Shown one piece after another: positions 37,698 through 47,658 of a stretch of 64,000 nucleotides of DNA. The DNA comes from Marinobacter sp. ANT_B65 (GTDB taxonomy: Bacteria; Pseudomonadota; Gammaproteobacteria; Pseudomonadales; Oleiphilaceae). Location of the stretch: assembly GCF_002407605.1 (NCBI RefSeq), contig NZ_NXGV01000003.1, forward strand, positions 282,890 through 346,889. The letters are read 5' to 3'. The notes below the pieces were generated by a model. The model was not told the origin of the DNA. It saw nothing but the letters and a program-made list of their open reading frames with translations, and did no database searches. A program made the position numbers and the translations under genes. Each line of letters starts with the position of its first letter. The stretch's first letter is position 1.

Positions 37698-38839
37698 ATA
37701 CTCTTCTCCAGAGACCAGGAGGCTCCGTGCTTTTCCCATTGAGAATCCGGAACTATGACAATCTTGCCGAGATAATCACTGCCGCGATTCATAAAGTAGC
37801 GCTCCGCCTGATGCAGCTGCGAAAGCCGGAAAGCACCGTGAAGCACCGGCCTGAGCTGCCCGCCGCGAATCCACTCCACCAGCTGCTCTGCTTCCTCCCG
37901 GGTACCATGTGAGACACCGAATATCTGCACCTGATACAGATAAATCCGCGTCCACAGGATTTCACTGATGTTTCCGCCGCTGGCACCAGCAATGCTAAGG
38001 CGCGGGTATGTCTCCCGGGAATTCATATCAAAGATCATGGCGTCAATGAATCTATCGGTCATATCACCACCCACCAGATCCATAACCGCATCAAAGGGCT
38101 TGCCGCCAGTCGCTGCCTTAACTCGCTCTACAAAACTGTCCATATCAGAACGATCAAGCACGGTCTCTGCACCCAGCGTCTGGAGAGCTTCGGTTTTATC
38201 TGATGTACTCAGTGCGTAAGGGGTAGCGCCCAAAATGCGGCAAAGCTGGATCAACGCAGTGCCCACACCGCCGCTTGCGCCAGTAACGAGAACACGCTCC
38301 CCGGCTTTTACACGGGCCGACGTGAGCATATGCATAGCCGTCTGGTATGAGCACATCCCCATCGCCGCCAACTGGGCATCATCCAGCGCCTCACCCGGCA
38401 CAGCATGAAACTGATCTGCGGGAACAGCAACGAACTCGGCATAACCGCCATCGGCTCCATGGCCATAATAGTCAGGAGTGAGATTGATATCCCTGCGGTC
38501 GCTGGCGTAAATATTGAAATCCAGCAGACCTCGCTCCCCCACACGACCACTATCGACACCAGCGCCCACGGCCACAACGCGCCCGACAATGTCAGCGCCC
38601 TGAATGCGGGGAAAAATGAGAGTGGGCTGCCCCCCCATCTGAAACGAGGTGGTTTCGCCCTTTTGAGTGGGATACAGCCCTTCCCTGGCCTTTCGGTCAG
38701 TATTATTCTTGGCGGTAGCGGTTACCTGGACCAAAACCTCACCGGGCGCCGGAGATGGTGTAGACACCTCTTTATATACAAGCCTGTCAACATCGCCATG
38801 ACCTGTAAGGAGCATGGCTTTCATGGTGTTCGGGATCAT
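37694..38839 (-). CDS. MDR-family NAD(P)H:quinone oxidoreductase-like protein
   Basis: A 381-residue medium-chain dehydrogenase/reductase. The N-terminal GroES-like part is followed by the Rossmann motif TGASGGVGTALIQL (about residue 185). There is no clear set of structural-zinc cysteines, so it is probably of the zinc-free quinone reductase/enoyl reductase type. It is the first gene of a two-gene unit with the proline-racemase-family protein (ATGA overlap). The start has GGAGG eleven bases away; ATG 38824 is an alternative. Substrate unknown. Confidence 0.82.
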   Translation of the reverse strand: MIPNTMKAMLLTGHGDVDRLVYKEVSTPSPAPGEVLVQVTATAKNNTDRKAREGLYPTQKGETTSFQMGGQPTLIFPRIQGADIVGRVVAVGAGVDSGRVGERGLLDFNIYASDRRDINLTPDYYGHGADGGYAEFVAVPADQFHAVPGEALDDAQLAAMGMCSYQTAMHMLTSARVKAGERVLVTGASGGVGTALIQLCRILGATPYALSTSDKTEALQTLGAETVLDRSDMDSFVERVKAATGGKPFDAVMDLVGGDMTDRFIDAMIFDMNSRETYPRLSIAGASGGNISEILWTRIYLYQVQIFGVSHGTREEAEQLVEWIRGGQLRPVLHGAFRLSQLHQAERYFMNRGSDYLGKIVIVPDSQWEKHGASWSLEKSI

Positions 38840-38851
38840 GAGGAAATGAAC

Positions 38852-38916
38852 CTCCCTGACTGCAGAATGTAAACCATCCCATCAGGATAGGAGACATTCA
38901 CACAAGTGTCAGGGAG
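38852..38916. repeat. Nested inverted repeat in the leader of the oxidoreductase gene
   Basis: CTCCCTGAC (38852-38860) is inverted exactly as GTCAGGGAG (38908-38916); inside it GAATGT (38865-38870) faces ACATTC (38894-38899). It starts 12 bases before the ATG at 38839 and follows the AI-2E family gene. The outer arm holds the GGAGG ribosome site, so a folded leader could hide it. There is no T run. Confidence 0.5.
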
Positions 38917-38955
38917 CTGTGCCTGAATCAGTTATTCTATCTATTAAAAGCCAGA

Positions 38956-40068
38956 CTAACGGGCAATCACTTTATAGACAGGTCGCAGCCTGGGGATCTG
39001 CTTCAGAACAACCTGAATAACGGTCATCAGTGGCACCGCAAGCACTACACCCACAGGTCCCCATAGCCAGCCCCAGAAAAAGATGGAAACAAATATAATG
39101 ACGGGGTTAATTGCCATGCGAAAACCGTGGATCCAGGGTTCGATAAAGAAACCCACCATTGTAGTCAGGGCAAGATAACCCAATGGCGCAATCGCCATCA
39201 TCCACAAAGTGTCCAGGCTTACCGCAGAGACAATGGCAAGCAAAAGAATAGTAAGAATAACCCCCAGATAGGGGATAAAACGCGCCAGACCGGCAACCAG
39301 CCCCCAGACGGCAGGATCGGGCAACCCGACTGCCCAGGCCATAAGCCCCGTCGCCACCCCCACAGAGGTGTTGCTGATACCCAGAACCCCGAGATACTGA
39401 GCAATCTGGTGCTGGGAATCTCTGGTAATCCGAAGCACGGTCCGGCGATGACCTCTCGGTAACTGCCTGACAAAGTTACGCACCAGTCTGTCGCCGCTGA
39501 CCAGCAGGAAATAGGTAAGTGCCATAGCAAGAGCAAGACCCGCCAGACCATCCCGGACTTTGCTCATTAACTGGGCTCGCCAGGACTCGGTCTGCAGAAC
39601 AACGGTGGTTGGCTCCTGGCCAGTATCTTCACCACCTCCATCAGAGAGGCCACTGACGGACTCCTCCACTTTCTGGGCGGATTCAGTCACCCTGCTGATC
39701 TGACGCTTAAGCTCACTCTCGCCAACCAGCAATCGGGAAATACCCTCCGGAGCTTTGCCTGCCCACTCCATTGCCGGTGTAGCAACCGCCATAGCGACAC
39801 CCGCGATAGAAACAAGTAGCAACACCACCAGAATCAGCGAACTGACGACTCTGGGAATATGCAGGCCAGAGCACATGCGCGAAGCCAGAGGCGACAACAG
39901 CAAGCTAGTCAGCAGCGCCAGCACCATCGGCAGAATTATCTGATGGGCGAGATACAGGGTGTACAGCACTCCCAGAATGAAAAGCCCGTAGATAGGCGTG
40001 GAAAGGTCAGCACGTGTTTTCCCGGATTCGGGGCTGCATTGTAAGCTTGGTTTCTGATCGTCATCCAT
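38956..40068 (-). CDS. AI-2E family transporter
   Basis: A 370-residue membrane protein of the AI-2 exporter superfamily (YdiK/PerM/TqsA group). It has about seven or eight hydrophobic segments, beginning IYGLFILGVLYTLYLAHQII, and a long polar loop (about residues 105-165, Glu/Ser rich) between the early and late membrane blocks. The late block SIFFWGWLWGPVGVVLAVPL is typical. Members include sodium/proton antiporters and permeases as well as TqsA; the name does not prove autoinducer export. It is apparently a single gene, 200 bases after the DUF3686 gene. Confidence 0.87.
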   Translation of the reverse strand: MDDDQKPSLQCSPESGKTRADLSTPIYGLFILGVLYTLYLAHQIILPMVLALLTSLLLSPLASRMCSGLHIPRVVSSLILVVLLLVSIAGVAMAVATPAMEWAGKAPEGISRLLVGESELKRQISRVTESAQKVEESVSGLSDGGGEDTGQEPTTVVLQTESWRAQLMSKVRDGLAGLALAMALTYFLLVSGDRLVRNFVRQLPRGHRRTVLRITRDSQHQIAQYLGVLGISNTSVGVATGLMAWAVGLPDPAVWGLVAGLARFIPYLGVILTILLLAIVSAVSLDTLWMMAIAPLGYLALTTMVGFFIEPWIHGFRMAINPVIIFVSIFFWGWLWGPVGVVLAVPLMTVIQVVLKQIPRLRPVYKVIAR

Positions 40069-40268
40069 AGAGAGCCCCAGGCCTGGCAGCCAGCAACGCT
40101 AAAGAGCGCAGCCAGCGTCATTTGGTATGCCACCGAAAACTCCGACTGGCATGCGATCACACAGTGTACCTTTGGTGAAGGCTGCCCGCATTAAAGGCCG
40201 GGGTGAGCCAGAGGCCCCCTATACACAACCTGGCTCAAATGCCGCACTAATTACCCGGTTTATATCTA

Positions 40269-43200
40269 TTACCTGGTGCCCTTCGTCGTTGAATCCAGAG
40301 CCACCAGCCTGTCCTGCAACTCTCTGGTAACTTTTAAAACACGGCTCATTTCGCGTTGGGTTTTCAGATCCAGACCCAGCTTGCCATCCATGAGCTTCAA
40401 CAATGGAACAATGGATTCCTCGAAAATTCGGGTAAAAGCCTTGAGAGCTTCGCCTACCTGAGGGGGACTATCCAGATTTACCGTAACCTCCGGGGACAGC
40501 TGTACAGACTGCAGACCCTCAGTCAGACCGGATTTCAGGGAAACGGACAGCTCACCAATAGCTTTATCAAGATCTGGCCCCGAGCCTTTCTGGCTAATCT
40601 GGCCAGCAACTAACTGCTGCATCTGCTCAACGATCAGACCGAGCTGGCGAACGACTTTAACGCCGGTTTCTTCATCACCCCCCGCCTGCTGGCGACGGCG
40701 GTACTCTTCACAGATAGCCTGCCAACGGGCAGCTTCAGCTTCGGTCAAGGTGCCGCGCATTTGCTTGAGTTTAAGCAGATTCTCTTCCGCGCCCTGAGTC
40801 AACAGCTGGGACTCCCCCTGATAGTGATCGTCAATCAGGGCTTCCAGTTCTTTATCAGTCATGACCGGCGACAGCTTTTCCGCAAGCTTGTTCATGTTCC
40901 GGTAACTGCCCTGCAACTTGAAGGCAGGCTCAGTACGATAGGCATCAGCCTGGGCACTGGAGGCGATGTACGCCTGATTCACTCTCAGTACGGTTTCCCG
41001 CACCCGCATCATCTTCTTCAGCAGGGAAACAACCTCATCCCGTTCGGCGGCACTGTAGTCGTGCTCGAAATCCGAATCCGCCACAGTTCTGCCTGCAGCC
41101 AGATCCGCAAATCGATAGAAGTCCGCCATGCCCCGGGTTGCCAGGGGTGCCAACACCCGGTTGGCGCTCAGGCTATTCTCTATGTAGGACAGCTCAAAGG
41201 CATGCTCCATACCCGACAGCACATCCCCCAGGTTGTATATGTCCGCCCGGTTTGCCAGCATGTCCGGCACTTTGAATATTTCGCCGCTTTCGGTATAGGG
41301 ATTACCGGCCATCACCACGCAGAACCGCTTGCCACGCATATCATAAGTACTGGTACGGCCCCGCCATACGCCTTCAATACGCCGGGTGCCGTCGCACAGG
41401 GAAATAAATTTCTGCAGGAATTCAGGATGGGTATGCTGGATATCATCCAGATACAGCATCACGTTATTGCCCATTTCCAGAGCAAGGTTGAGCTTGACCA
41501 GCTCCGCTTCGGCGGTGGAATGGGGTGCCTTCTCGGGGTCCAGAGAGGTGACATCATGGCCTAAACTCGGGCAGTTGATCTTCATAAAGATCAGGCCCAG
41601 GCGGTTGGCCACATACTCCATCAAGGTGGTTTTACCGTAACCAGGCGGCGAGATCATCATCAGCAGGCCGGACTGGTCGGTGCGGCGGTCCTCACCTGCA
41701 GTGCCCATCTGTTTCGCCAGATTGTCACCAATGACAGGAAGATAGCTTTCGCTGATCAGTTTGTTGCGCACAAAAGATGACAACGGCCGGGGACGGTATT
41801 CTTCAAGACGCAGCTGATCGCGCCACTTTTCCAGGACCTTATGACGGACTTCCTGCAACTGCTGCCAGCCAGGAATGATTTCCTGCCGGTGATAGCGCAG
41901 ACGTTCATCAAACTCATCCAGCTGCAGACTCAGGGAACGCTCGTTGATGCTGACATGCTGGCCCAGCAAACCTTCAACCTCAAACGCCAGTTCCACACTG
42001 CGCACAGTAGTAGAGATCGCTTTTTCAGCATTGAGTACAGCCACAACTTCCGGCAGGTAGTGCAGCAGGTGTTGATGCCCGGTCTTGCCCATCCAGGCTT
42101 TCAGCCAATGGCTGGTGATACTCCAGCGCGCAGCGGGCTGATCCGCCACCACACCAAGAGCATTCTGGTACTGGGCAAACTGGTTATCCCGCTTCAGGGC
42201 TTCGGTAAAGCCTTCGGCCAGTTCACCGGCATAGCGGGTGATTTCAAAGGCTTCTGCCTCTTCTGCCAATTGCAGAACCAGATACTGGGCTGCGGATTTC
42301 AGCAGAGTGCGTTCAGCACTGCCTTTTTCGGTTAACCTGAGCCCCCGAGCCTCAACAAACTCTGACAGCTTTGGCCCCAGCTCCTGCTCGAGAGCGTGCA
42401 GCAACTCATTGGACTGCATCATGCGGCTGAGTATGCCGGCGGACAGACAGCGGGAACGCAGCTGCTGTGCAGAAACCTGCCGTTGACTCAACTCTGCCCA
42501 GAACAGCATAGCCAGCGCACGGGCACTCGGGCTGAAGCGCAACAACCCGGCATTTTGAATGGCGGGCCAAAGTGTGCTGACAATCAATGCAGCATCGTGA
42601 TCATGGATGCCTTTTTCATAGCCTTCACGGTAGCGGGGCGAGGCAAAAGTCCGAATATAACCGGTAAGCTCCTCAATATCAGCGATATTTACCGGCAAAT
42701 CGGGCGTCTTCCGGAATTCCTCAATCACCAGTGCAGCCAGATACTCGGCCCTGCAAACCTTGTCAGACTCAGACGGCTGGCTCATGTTCCAGTAGCCCCG
42801 AAGACGATCCAGCTCCGGCTCATCCAGCCGTTCGTAGTACTGGGTGCCGGTCAGGTGCAGCAGTACGTGGTCGTCCCGGGGAATCAGGGTAAGGTCCAGC
42901 TCCTGCTGGTTTACGCTGAATTTATGCTTGCCGAGACGAATGACTGCGCCGCCATCTTCAAAGATATCAGCCTTGTCCCGCACACTGCGCAGAGCTGTGT
43001 CCTGAGCGGCTTTCAACTGGCCCAGACAGTCATCAGCTTCCATGGCCGCACCCAGTTCCCGCAGCTCTTTTGCCATACTGCGCAGACGTGCCACCATGGC
43101 ATCGGAGGCAAAGAAAGCGTGCAACTCTTCCGGGCTGGTAAAACGTTCCGTTCGGCGATTGACGTTTTTCAGGATCCGTTCGGCCGCATCCGTCAAAGTC

Positions 43201-45530
43201 GTCACCCGGCGTTGCTGTTGATCCTGCAACTGCTGGCGCCGGGCCTCGATACTTTCATGTGCATTTTCACGCTGCTCCAGAACTGCAGCAAGAAACTCAT
43301 CGTACTCGCCAAACTGACTTTCCAGTTCTTGCAGCTGATCAAGCATACGAGTCATCAAGCCATCACATTCCCGGACATCTGAAAGCGCGCTGACACCATT
43401 AGCCAGACTTTGTTCGAACAAACGGATTCGGGCGGCAAACTGAGCCCGCGCTTCGGCACTGCCCTGCTCTCTAAGACGGATTTCTGCTTCTGAACGCTGC
43501 TGATTGATACTGGCGTATATCCCCGAAATGTTATCGGTGATGGCCGTTTCCTGCGCAGCATCATCACCCGCCATGGAGGCCAGCATGCCCTGAATCATAT
43601 CCAGACCGGCGGTCAGCTCCCGGTAGCGATCCACAATTTTTCCCAGGGAATCCCGGCTCCCGGCTTCAGCCAGCGCGGCTTGCAATTCTGCCAGGGTATT
43701 GCGGTAGCCCTCTAAAGCCTCGGGCGAAGCCAGAAAGCGGAACGTTCGATCCGTAAGCCGCTCTTCAGCCTCCGCCAGTTCTTTTTCCAAGGCGTCTATG
43801 CGGTCTTTGTCTGCGTAGCGGCGATCGCTCAGCGTCCGCACCCGACCCCGGTGCTCCCGCAGCCGGGCCAGATAACCCACAAACTGGTCTGGCGCTTTCC
43901 AGCTATCCGGCTTCAGATCCCGCATCAAGGCACTCTGAACATCTGCCACTTCACTGATAGCAGCTTCTGTCTGGGCCCGGATGCTCTGAACCTTTTCGTA
44001 TTCGTCCAGCACCAGTTCGGCGGTATTGCGAATAGTGCTCAGCTGCTCATGCAGACCAGCAACCAGCGCTTCATCCTGCCTCGCGGTAAGCCAGTAAAAC
44101 TGGTCGAGAACACGGTCTACGGTGCGGATTAGTGCCGTAAAATGTCGTTCACTCGCGCTCCTGGCTTCCACCAGAGTAATCACCGTGTTCAGTTCGGCAA
44201 TGCCGCGTACCAAATCCGGGTTACCTATACGGGCCAGTTCGGAATCATTGGCAACACTGGCCTCTGCGTGGAAGCTCTCCGAAGTAAACGGTGTTTCCCA
44301 AACCTGCAAAGGGTGCACCAGAGCCGGCTCGCTAGCGGCATTAAAAATAACCAGATGACCGTTTTCAAAGAGCGCATATCCATGGCCGACCAACGGCACA
44401 TCGGCTTGTTTACGGATCAGGTTGTAGCGAAACAGAATGACCTGCCCGGTGAGCTGCTCGAAAAACACATACAGCACATCCTCACCGTTAGGTGAGCGCA
44501 ATAATCGCTTGAGGCGGAAGTCTCCTTCCGGAATCTGGAAGGTTTTCAGCTCACCGGTGGTGAGGTAGTAGCCGGACGGGAAGATCAGGCCGTGATTATC
44601 CGGCAGCGAAACCACGGAACCCGCCATGCTATCAACCCGCTCAATTTTCCTCTGAGTACGGTTGAACAGGTAATAACGCCACAGTTTTTCATTGAAGGGC
44701 AGAATCCGGACCAGAAGAATCTCGCCCAGATCCGCGTATTCAAAAGTGGCGTCGTCCAGAGACTGGGAATCCGATTCTACCGGGTCTGCATAAATGCCCT
44801 CCCCGGTGGCAGTATTGTTTTCTACCTTGAAGGTAATATTCCCCCGCAGGTTATCCACAAACAGGGTGTCGGCAATGTTCAGGTGCGGAGAACGACCCTG
44901 AACCTGCAAATCACGACCAACGCTTTTCCAGGGAAAGCTGAAACGTTCAGGAAAAGCAAGATCCCGCTCCCCCCGATTGTCGATATAGCGGCTAACATCG
45001 CCGCCCGGTGTCAGTTCCCAGCGGAAAATCCGCAGGTCATCCAGCTTGTCGCCGATGCGAAACGCCATCAGCAGCATACCTTTGAGGATGACCAACTGAG
45101 ACAAGGTAGCGGTGTTGTAGTATTGCTGCAGCTCCCGGAAGTCGGTGGCAAACCGGGCGTCCTTCAGGAAGGAGCCCTCAATAGCAGCTTCGGTCATTTC
45201 AAAGCCATCGTCACCGTCGTTCAGGTGATACAGGCAAAAGACATCGTCTATTTCCAGGGTTTTACGCAACCCCAGCTGCAGGTTAAAGCCAAACAGAAGC
45301 TTATCGCCAAGGCGCACCACATCACGAGCTATGGCATTATTTTCGGTTCTTACCCGGGCGCGCCCAAGCACATTCATGCCGGCACTGCCGAAAATCTCTT
45401 CGCGGGCCTGATTCAGCCCGGTCACCTGCTCCCGAAGCTGCCCGCCCTGCTCTTTCAGGCGACGCTGAATGATCTCAAAAGCAGAACCTTCCTGAACAAT
45501 ATTTTCAAGGCCGGTGCGGTCGGTCGACAT
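40269..45530 (-). CDS. Giant DUF3686-type AAA ATPase (annotated in databases as DNA repair ATPase)
   Basis: A 1753-residue protein. The N-terminal about 450 residues look like the DUF3686 region (beta-rich, with ENIVQEGSAFEIIQRRLKEQ at the start). A long Glu/Arg/Leu coiled-coil-like part follows (about 480-800), then a helical region. The AAA domain near residues 1290-1450 has Walker A SPPGYGKTTL (about 1297) and Walker B NVMLYLDDIQHTHPEF (about 1355). The C-terminal part is helical. No nuclease or DNA-binding motif is visible, so the DNA-repair label is weak. It follows yqiK by 82 bases and is probably the third gene of the yqiJ-yqiK operon, which suggests a membrane-remodelling role. Confidence 0.85.
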   Translation of the reverse strand: MSTDRTGLENIVQEGSAFEIIQRRLKEQGGQLREQVTGLNQAREEIFGSAGMNVLGRARVRTENNAIARDVVRLGDKLLFGFNLQLGLRKTLEIDDVFCLYHLNDGDDGFEMTEAAIEGSFLKDARFATDFRELQQYYNTATLSQLVILKGMLLMAFRIGDKLDDLRIFRWELTPGGDVSRYIDNRGERDLAFPERFSFPWKSVGRDLQVQGRSPHLNIADTLFVDNLRGNITFKVENNTATGEGIYADPVESDSQSLDDATFEYADLGEILLVRILPFNEKLWRYYLFNRTQRKIERVDSMAGSVVSLPDNHGLIFPSGYYLTTGELKTFQIPEGDFRLKRLLRSPNGEDVLYVFFEQLTGQVILFRYNLIRKQADVPLVGHGYALFENGHLVIFNAASEPALVHPLQVWETPFTSESFHAEASVANDSELARIGNPDLVRGIAELNTVITLVEARSASERHFTALIRTVDRVLDQFYWLTARQDEALVAGLHEQLSTIRNTAELVLDEYEKVQSIRAQTEAAISEVADVQSALMRDLKPDSWKAPDQFVGYLARLREHRGRVRTLSDRRYADKDRIDALEKELAEAEERLTDRTFRFLASPEALEGYRNTLAELQAALAEAGSRDSLGKIVDRYRELTAGLDMIQGMLASMAGDDAAQETAITDNISGIYASINQQRSEAEIRLREQGSAEARAQFAARIRLFEQSLANGVSALSDVRECDGLMTRMLDQLQELESQFGEYDEFLAAVLEQRENAHESIEARRQQLQDQQQRRVTTLTDAAERILKNVNRRTERFTSPEELHAFFASDAMVARLRSMAKELRELGAAMEADDCLGQLKAAQDTALRSVRDKADIFEDGGAVIRLGKHKFSVNQQELDLTLIPRDDHVLLHLTGTQYYERLDEPELDRLRGYWNMSQPSESDKVCRAEYLAALVIEEFRKTPDLPVNIADIEELTGYIRTFASPRYREGYEKGIHDHDAALIVSTLWPAIQNAGLLRFSPSARALAMLFWAELSQRQVSAQQLRSRCLSAGILSRMMQSNELLHALEQELGPKLSEFVEARGLRLTEKGSAERTLLKSAAQYLVLQLAEEAEAFEITRYAGELAEGFTEALKRDNQFAQYQNALGVVADQPAARWSITSHWLKAWMGKTGHQHLLHYLPEVVAVLNAEKAISTTVRSVELAFEVEGLLGQHVSINERSLSLQLDEFDERLRYHRQEIIPGWQQLQEVRHKVLEKWRDQLRLEEYRPRPLSSFVRNKLISESYLPVIGDNLAKQMGTAGEDRRTDQSGLLMMISPPGYGKTTLMEYVANRLGLIFMKINCPSLGHDVTSLDPEKAPHSTAEAELVKLNLALEMGNNVMLYLDDIQHTHPEFLQKFISLCDGTRRIEGVWRGRTSTYDMRGKRFCVVMAGNPYTESGEIFKVPDMLANRADIYNLGDVLSGMEHAFELSYIENSLSANRVLAPLATRGMADFYRFADLAAGRTVADSDFEHDYSAAERDEVVSLLKKMMRVRETVLRVNQAYIASSAQADAYRTEPAFKLQGSYRNMNKLAEKLSPVMTDKELEALIDDHYQGESQLLTQGAEENLLKLKQMRGTLTEAEAARWQAICEEYRRRQQAGGDEETGVKVVRQLGLIVEQMQQLVAGQISQKGSGPDLDKAIGELSVSLKSGLTEGLQSVQLSPEVTVNLDSPPQVGEALKAFTRIFEESIVPLLKLMDGKLGLDLKTQREMSRVLKVTRELQDRLVALDSTTKGTR

Positions 45531-45612
45531 ACCAAATTATCCTGAACTGATGGAAACCTGAACGAAACAGATATCACCAGCACCTATTCAGGCACTGGTG
45601 ACACCTCCAGCT

Positions 45613-47616
45613 TTAAGCAGTTTCAGAGGAATTACCGGATTTTTCAGCAGCAACCCGCCCGGCAATACCCGCCAGGGCTGATTGCAGTGATGGCGCTTTG
45701 TCCAGCACCCCCTGCACGCTTTTGCCATACCCCATGCCTTGGGCGAACTTTTCGAAGATACCGCCATCACCACCGATCATTTCAAACTTGGCGTCCTTCA
45801 ATGCCGCAGCCATTACCCGGCCATTTTCCAGAATGCCCGTCTGATGAGCTGCAATCTTGGCCATCACTTCTTTCTCATGAACTTCCAGGTTCATGCGGAA
45901 TTCTTCAAAGTGACGGGCTTCTTCAGACATGCCATCGTAGGCTTTCAGCTTCTCAACCAGGCCGGATGCCTCAGCCTTGGCCATAGCTTCGCGCGCGTCG
46001 GCTTTCGCATGCCCCATGCGTTCCTCACCTTCGGCTTCTGCCAGCACCATAGCCTTGCGGGCATCAGCTTTGGCCAGACCCAACTTCTCTTCACCCATGG
46101 CTTCCGTTTCAAGACGCTGTTCAAGCACCCGGACTTCAGCCATCCCGGCGTCTTCATCAGCCTTGGCTGTGGCCGTTTTAACCTCGGCACGGGCCAGACC
46201 ATCAGCGCGAATGGCAGACGCCTGAGCTTCCCTGACCTGGGCCTCAGCCAACCCGTCAGAGGCAGACATGGCCTGACGACCACGAGCCCGCTTCTCATCG
46301 GCAATGGCTTTTTTCTCAGCTGCGTCCAGTTCCGCCTGAGCAGTGACACGAATCTGTTCTGCCTCCAGCTTGGAGCGTTCAAATGCGGCTTCCGCGGCTT
46401 TCACATCCATCAGCTTCAGCTCATCGGCGTCGGCCTCAGCCCCCACCACTTTCGTAACCTTCAAGCGCTCAGCTTCGGACCGGTTGCGAACATCCTTGAT
46501 ATTCTCTTCCTCTTCCGCCACGTTGCGCTCAACTGCGATCCGCTGGCTGGTAATTTCAGCAATTTCCTTGCGCTCACCTTCAAGCGCTTTTTCCATACCA
46601 ATCCGTTCAATTTCAACCGCACGCTCACGGTTTACATCTTCCAGTTCGCGCGCCTGGCGAATTCGCACTTCTTCGATCTGTACTGCCCGTTCACGAGCTT
46701 TCATGGCCATTTCAATCTGGCGCTGTTTGTTCTCGTCCGCAATGGCCAGCTCTTCATCAGTTTTGATACGAGCGGCTTCAGCGCGGGCGCGTTCCTGTTC
46801 ACGTACCTGTTCAGTCTCGGAGGTTTCACGCGCCTGCAGGGTTTCTATTTCACGGCGCTGACGAGCCTCTGCATCTGCCTGACTGCGCTCCAGTTCCAGC
46901 GAGGCTTCACGGGCAGACACGTTCTTACGCTGAATCTCCAGTTCTTGATCGCGCTCCAGGCGGTTTGTCTCCACATTGTGGAACGCAGTGATTTCAGTAA
47001 TCCGCTTGATACCTTCAGAATCCAGAATATTGTTGGGATCCAGAGAGGTTTTGGGTGTCTGTTCCAGGTAATCAATGGCTACATCTTCAAGAACGTAGCC
47101 GTTGAGATCCTCGCCAATAGTTTCGATAATGGAGTCACGGAAGTGTTGGCGCTCTTCGAACAGCTGCATAAACTCCAGCTTCTTACCAACGGTTTTTAGC
47201 GCCTCACTGAATTTGGCGTTGAAAAGCTCGTTTACCGCATCGCGATCAGAAGCGCGCCCGACCCCTACAGATTTAGCCACCCGAAGTACGTCTTCAGCGG
47301 TTTCGTTAACACGCAGGTAGAAGGCAACCGTGATATCAGCACGCAGGTTGTCTTTACAGATCAAGCCTTCCTTGCCGGTGCGGTTCAGTTCCAGGGTGAT
47401 GACCGAGATCTTCATGGTTTCGGAGCGATGAATAACCGGCAGCACCATGGCGCCAGTGAAGTATACCTTTGGCGTAGGAGACAAATCGTTCACGATCAAA
47501 GCCTGCCCCTGATCTACCTTTCGGTAGAACGCCTTGAACAGAGCAAGCACACCCAATATCAGCAATACAAAAACACCAACGGTTGTCAGTATCGGCATCA
47601 TCCACGACAAGTCCAT
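45613..47616 (-). CDS. yqiK: Flotillin-family inner membrane protein (YqiK)
   Basis: A 667-residue SPFH/band-7 protein. One N-terminal membrane segment (about residues 8-30) is followed by the SPFH domain (about 35-220) and a very long Glu/Ala/Arg coiled coil. Within it, EEKLGLAKADARKAMVLAEA is followed directly by EERMGHAKADAREAMAKAEA, a near-exact tandem repeat. AGGAG lies eight bases before the ATG. E. coli YqiK is a flotillin in detergent-resistant membrane areas and is encoded beside YqiJ, as here. It probably organises membrane microdomains with YqiJ. Confidence 0.92.
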   Translation of the reverse strand: MDLSWMMPILTTVGVFVLLILGVLALFKAFYRKVDQGQALIVNDLSPTPKVYFTGAMVLPVIHRSETMKISVITLELNRTGKEGLICKDNLRADITVAFYLRVNETAEDVLRVAKSVGVGRASDRDAVNELFNAKFSEALKTVGKKLEFMQLFEERQHFRDSIIETIGEDLNGYVLEDVAIDYLEQTPKTSLDPNNILDSEGIKRITEITAFHNVETNRLERDQELEIQRKNVSAREASLELERSQADAEARQRREIETLQARETSETEQVREQERARAEAARIKTDEELAIADENKQRQIEMAMKARERAVQIEEVRIRQARELEDVNRERAVEIERIGMEKALEGERKEIAEITSQRIAVERNVAEEEENIKDVRNRSEAERLKVTKVVGAEADADELKLMDVKAAEAAFERSKLEAEQIRVTAQAELDAAEKKAIADEKRARGRQAMSASDGLAEAQVREAQASAIRADGLARAEVKTATAKADEDAGMAEVRVLEQRLETEAMGEEKLGLAKADARKAMVLAEAEGEERMGHAKADAREAMAKAEASGLVEKLKAYDGMSEEARHFEEFRMNLEVHEKEVMAKIAAHQTGILENGRVMAAALKDAKFEMIGGDGGIFEKFAQGMGYGKSVQGVLDKAPSLQSALAGIAGRVAAEKSGNSSETA

Positions 47617-47658
47617 CCAGAATTCTCCTAAGCTGGTTATAAAGGTATAAGCACTGGG

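Noticed and set aside
44592..45545. Long plus-strand open frame opposite the start of the DUF3686 gene
   Set aside because: It lies fully antisense to a well-supported gene, has no ribosome site and no family pattern; it is a codon-bias shadow.
45739..47199. 486-codon plus-strand frame opposite yqiK
   Set aside because: Antisense to the flotillin coiled coil, whose skewed codons keep the opposite strand open; no recognisable protein.
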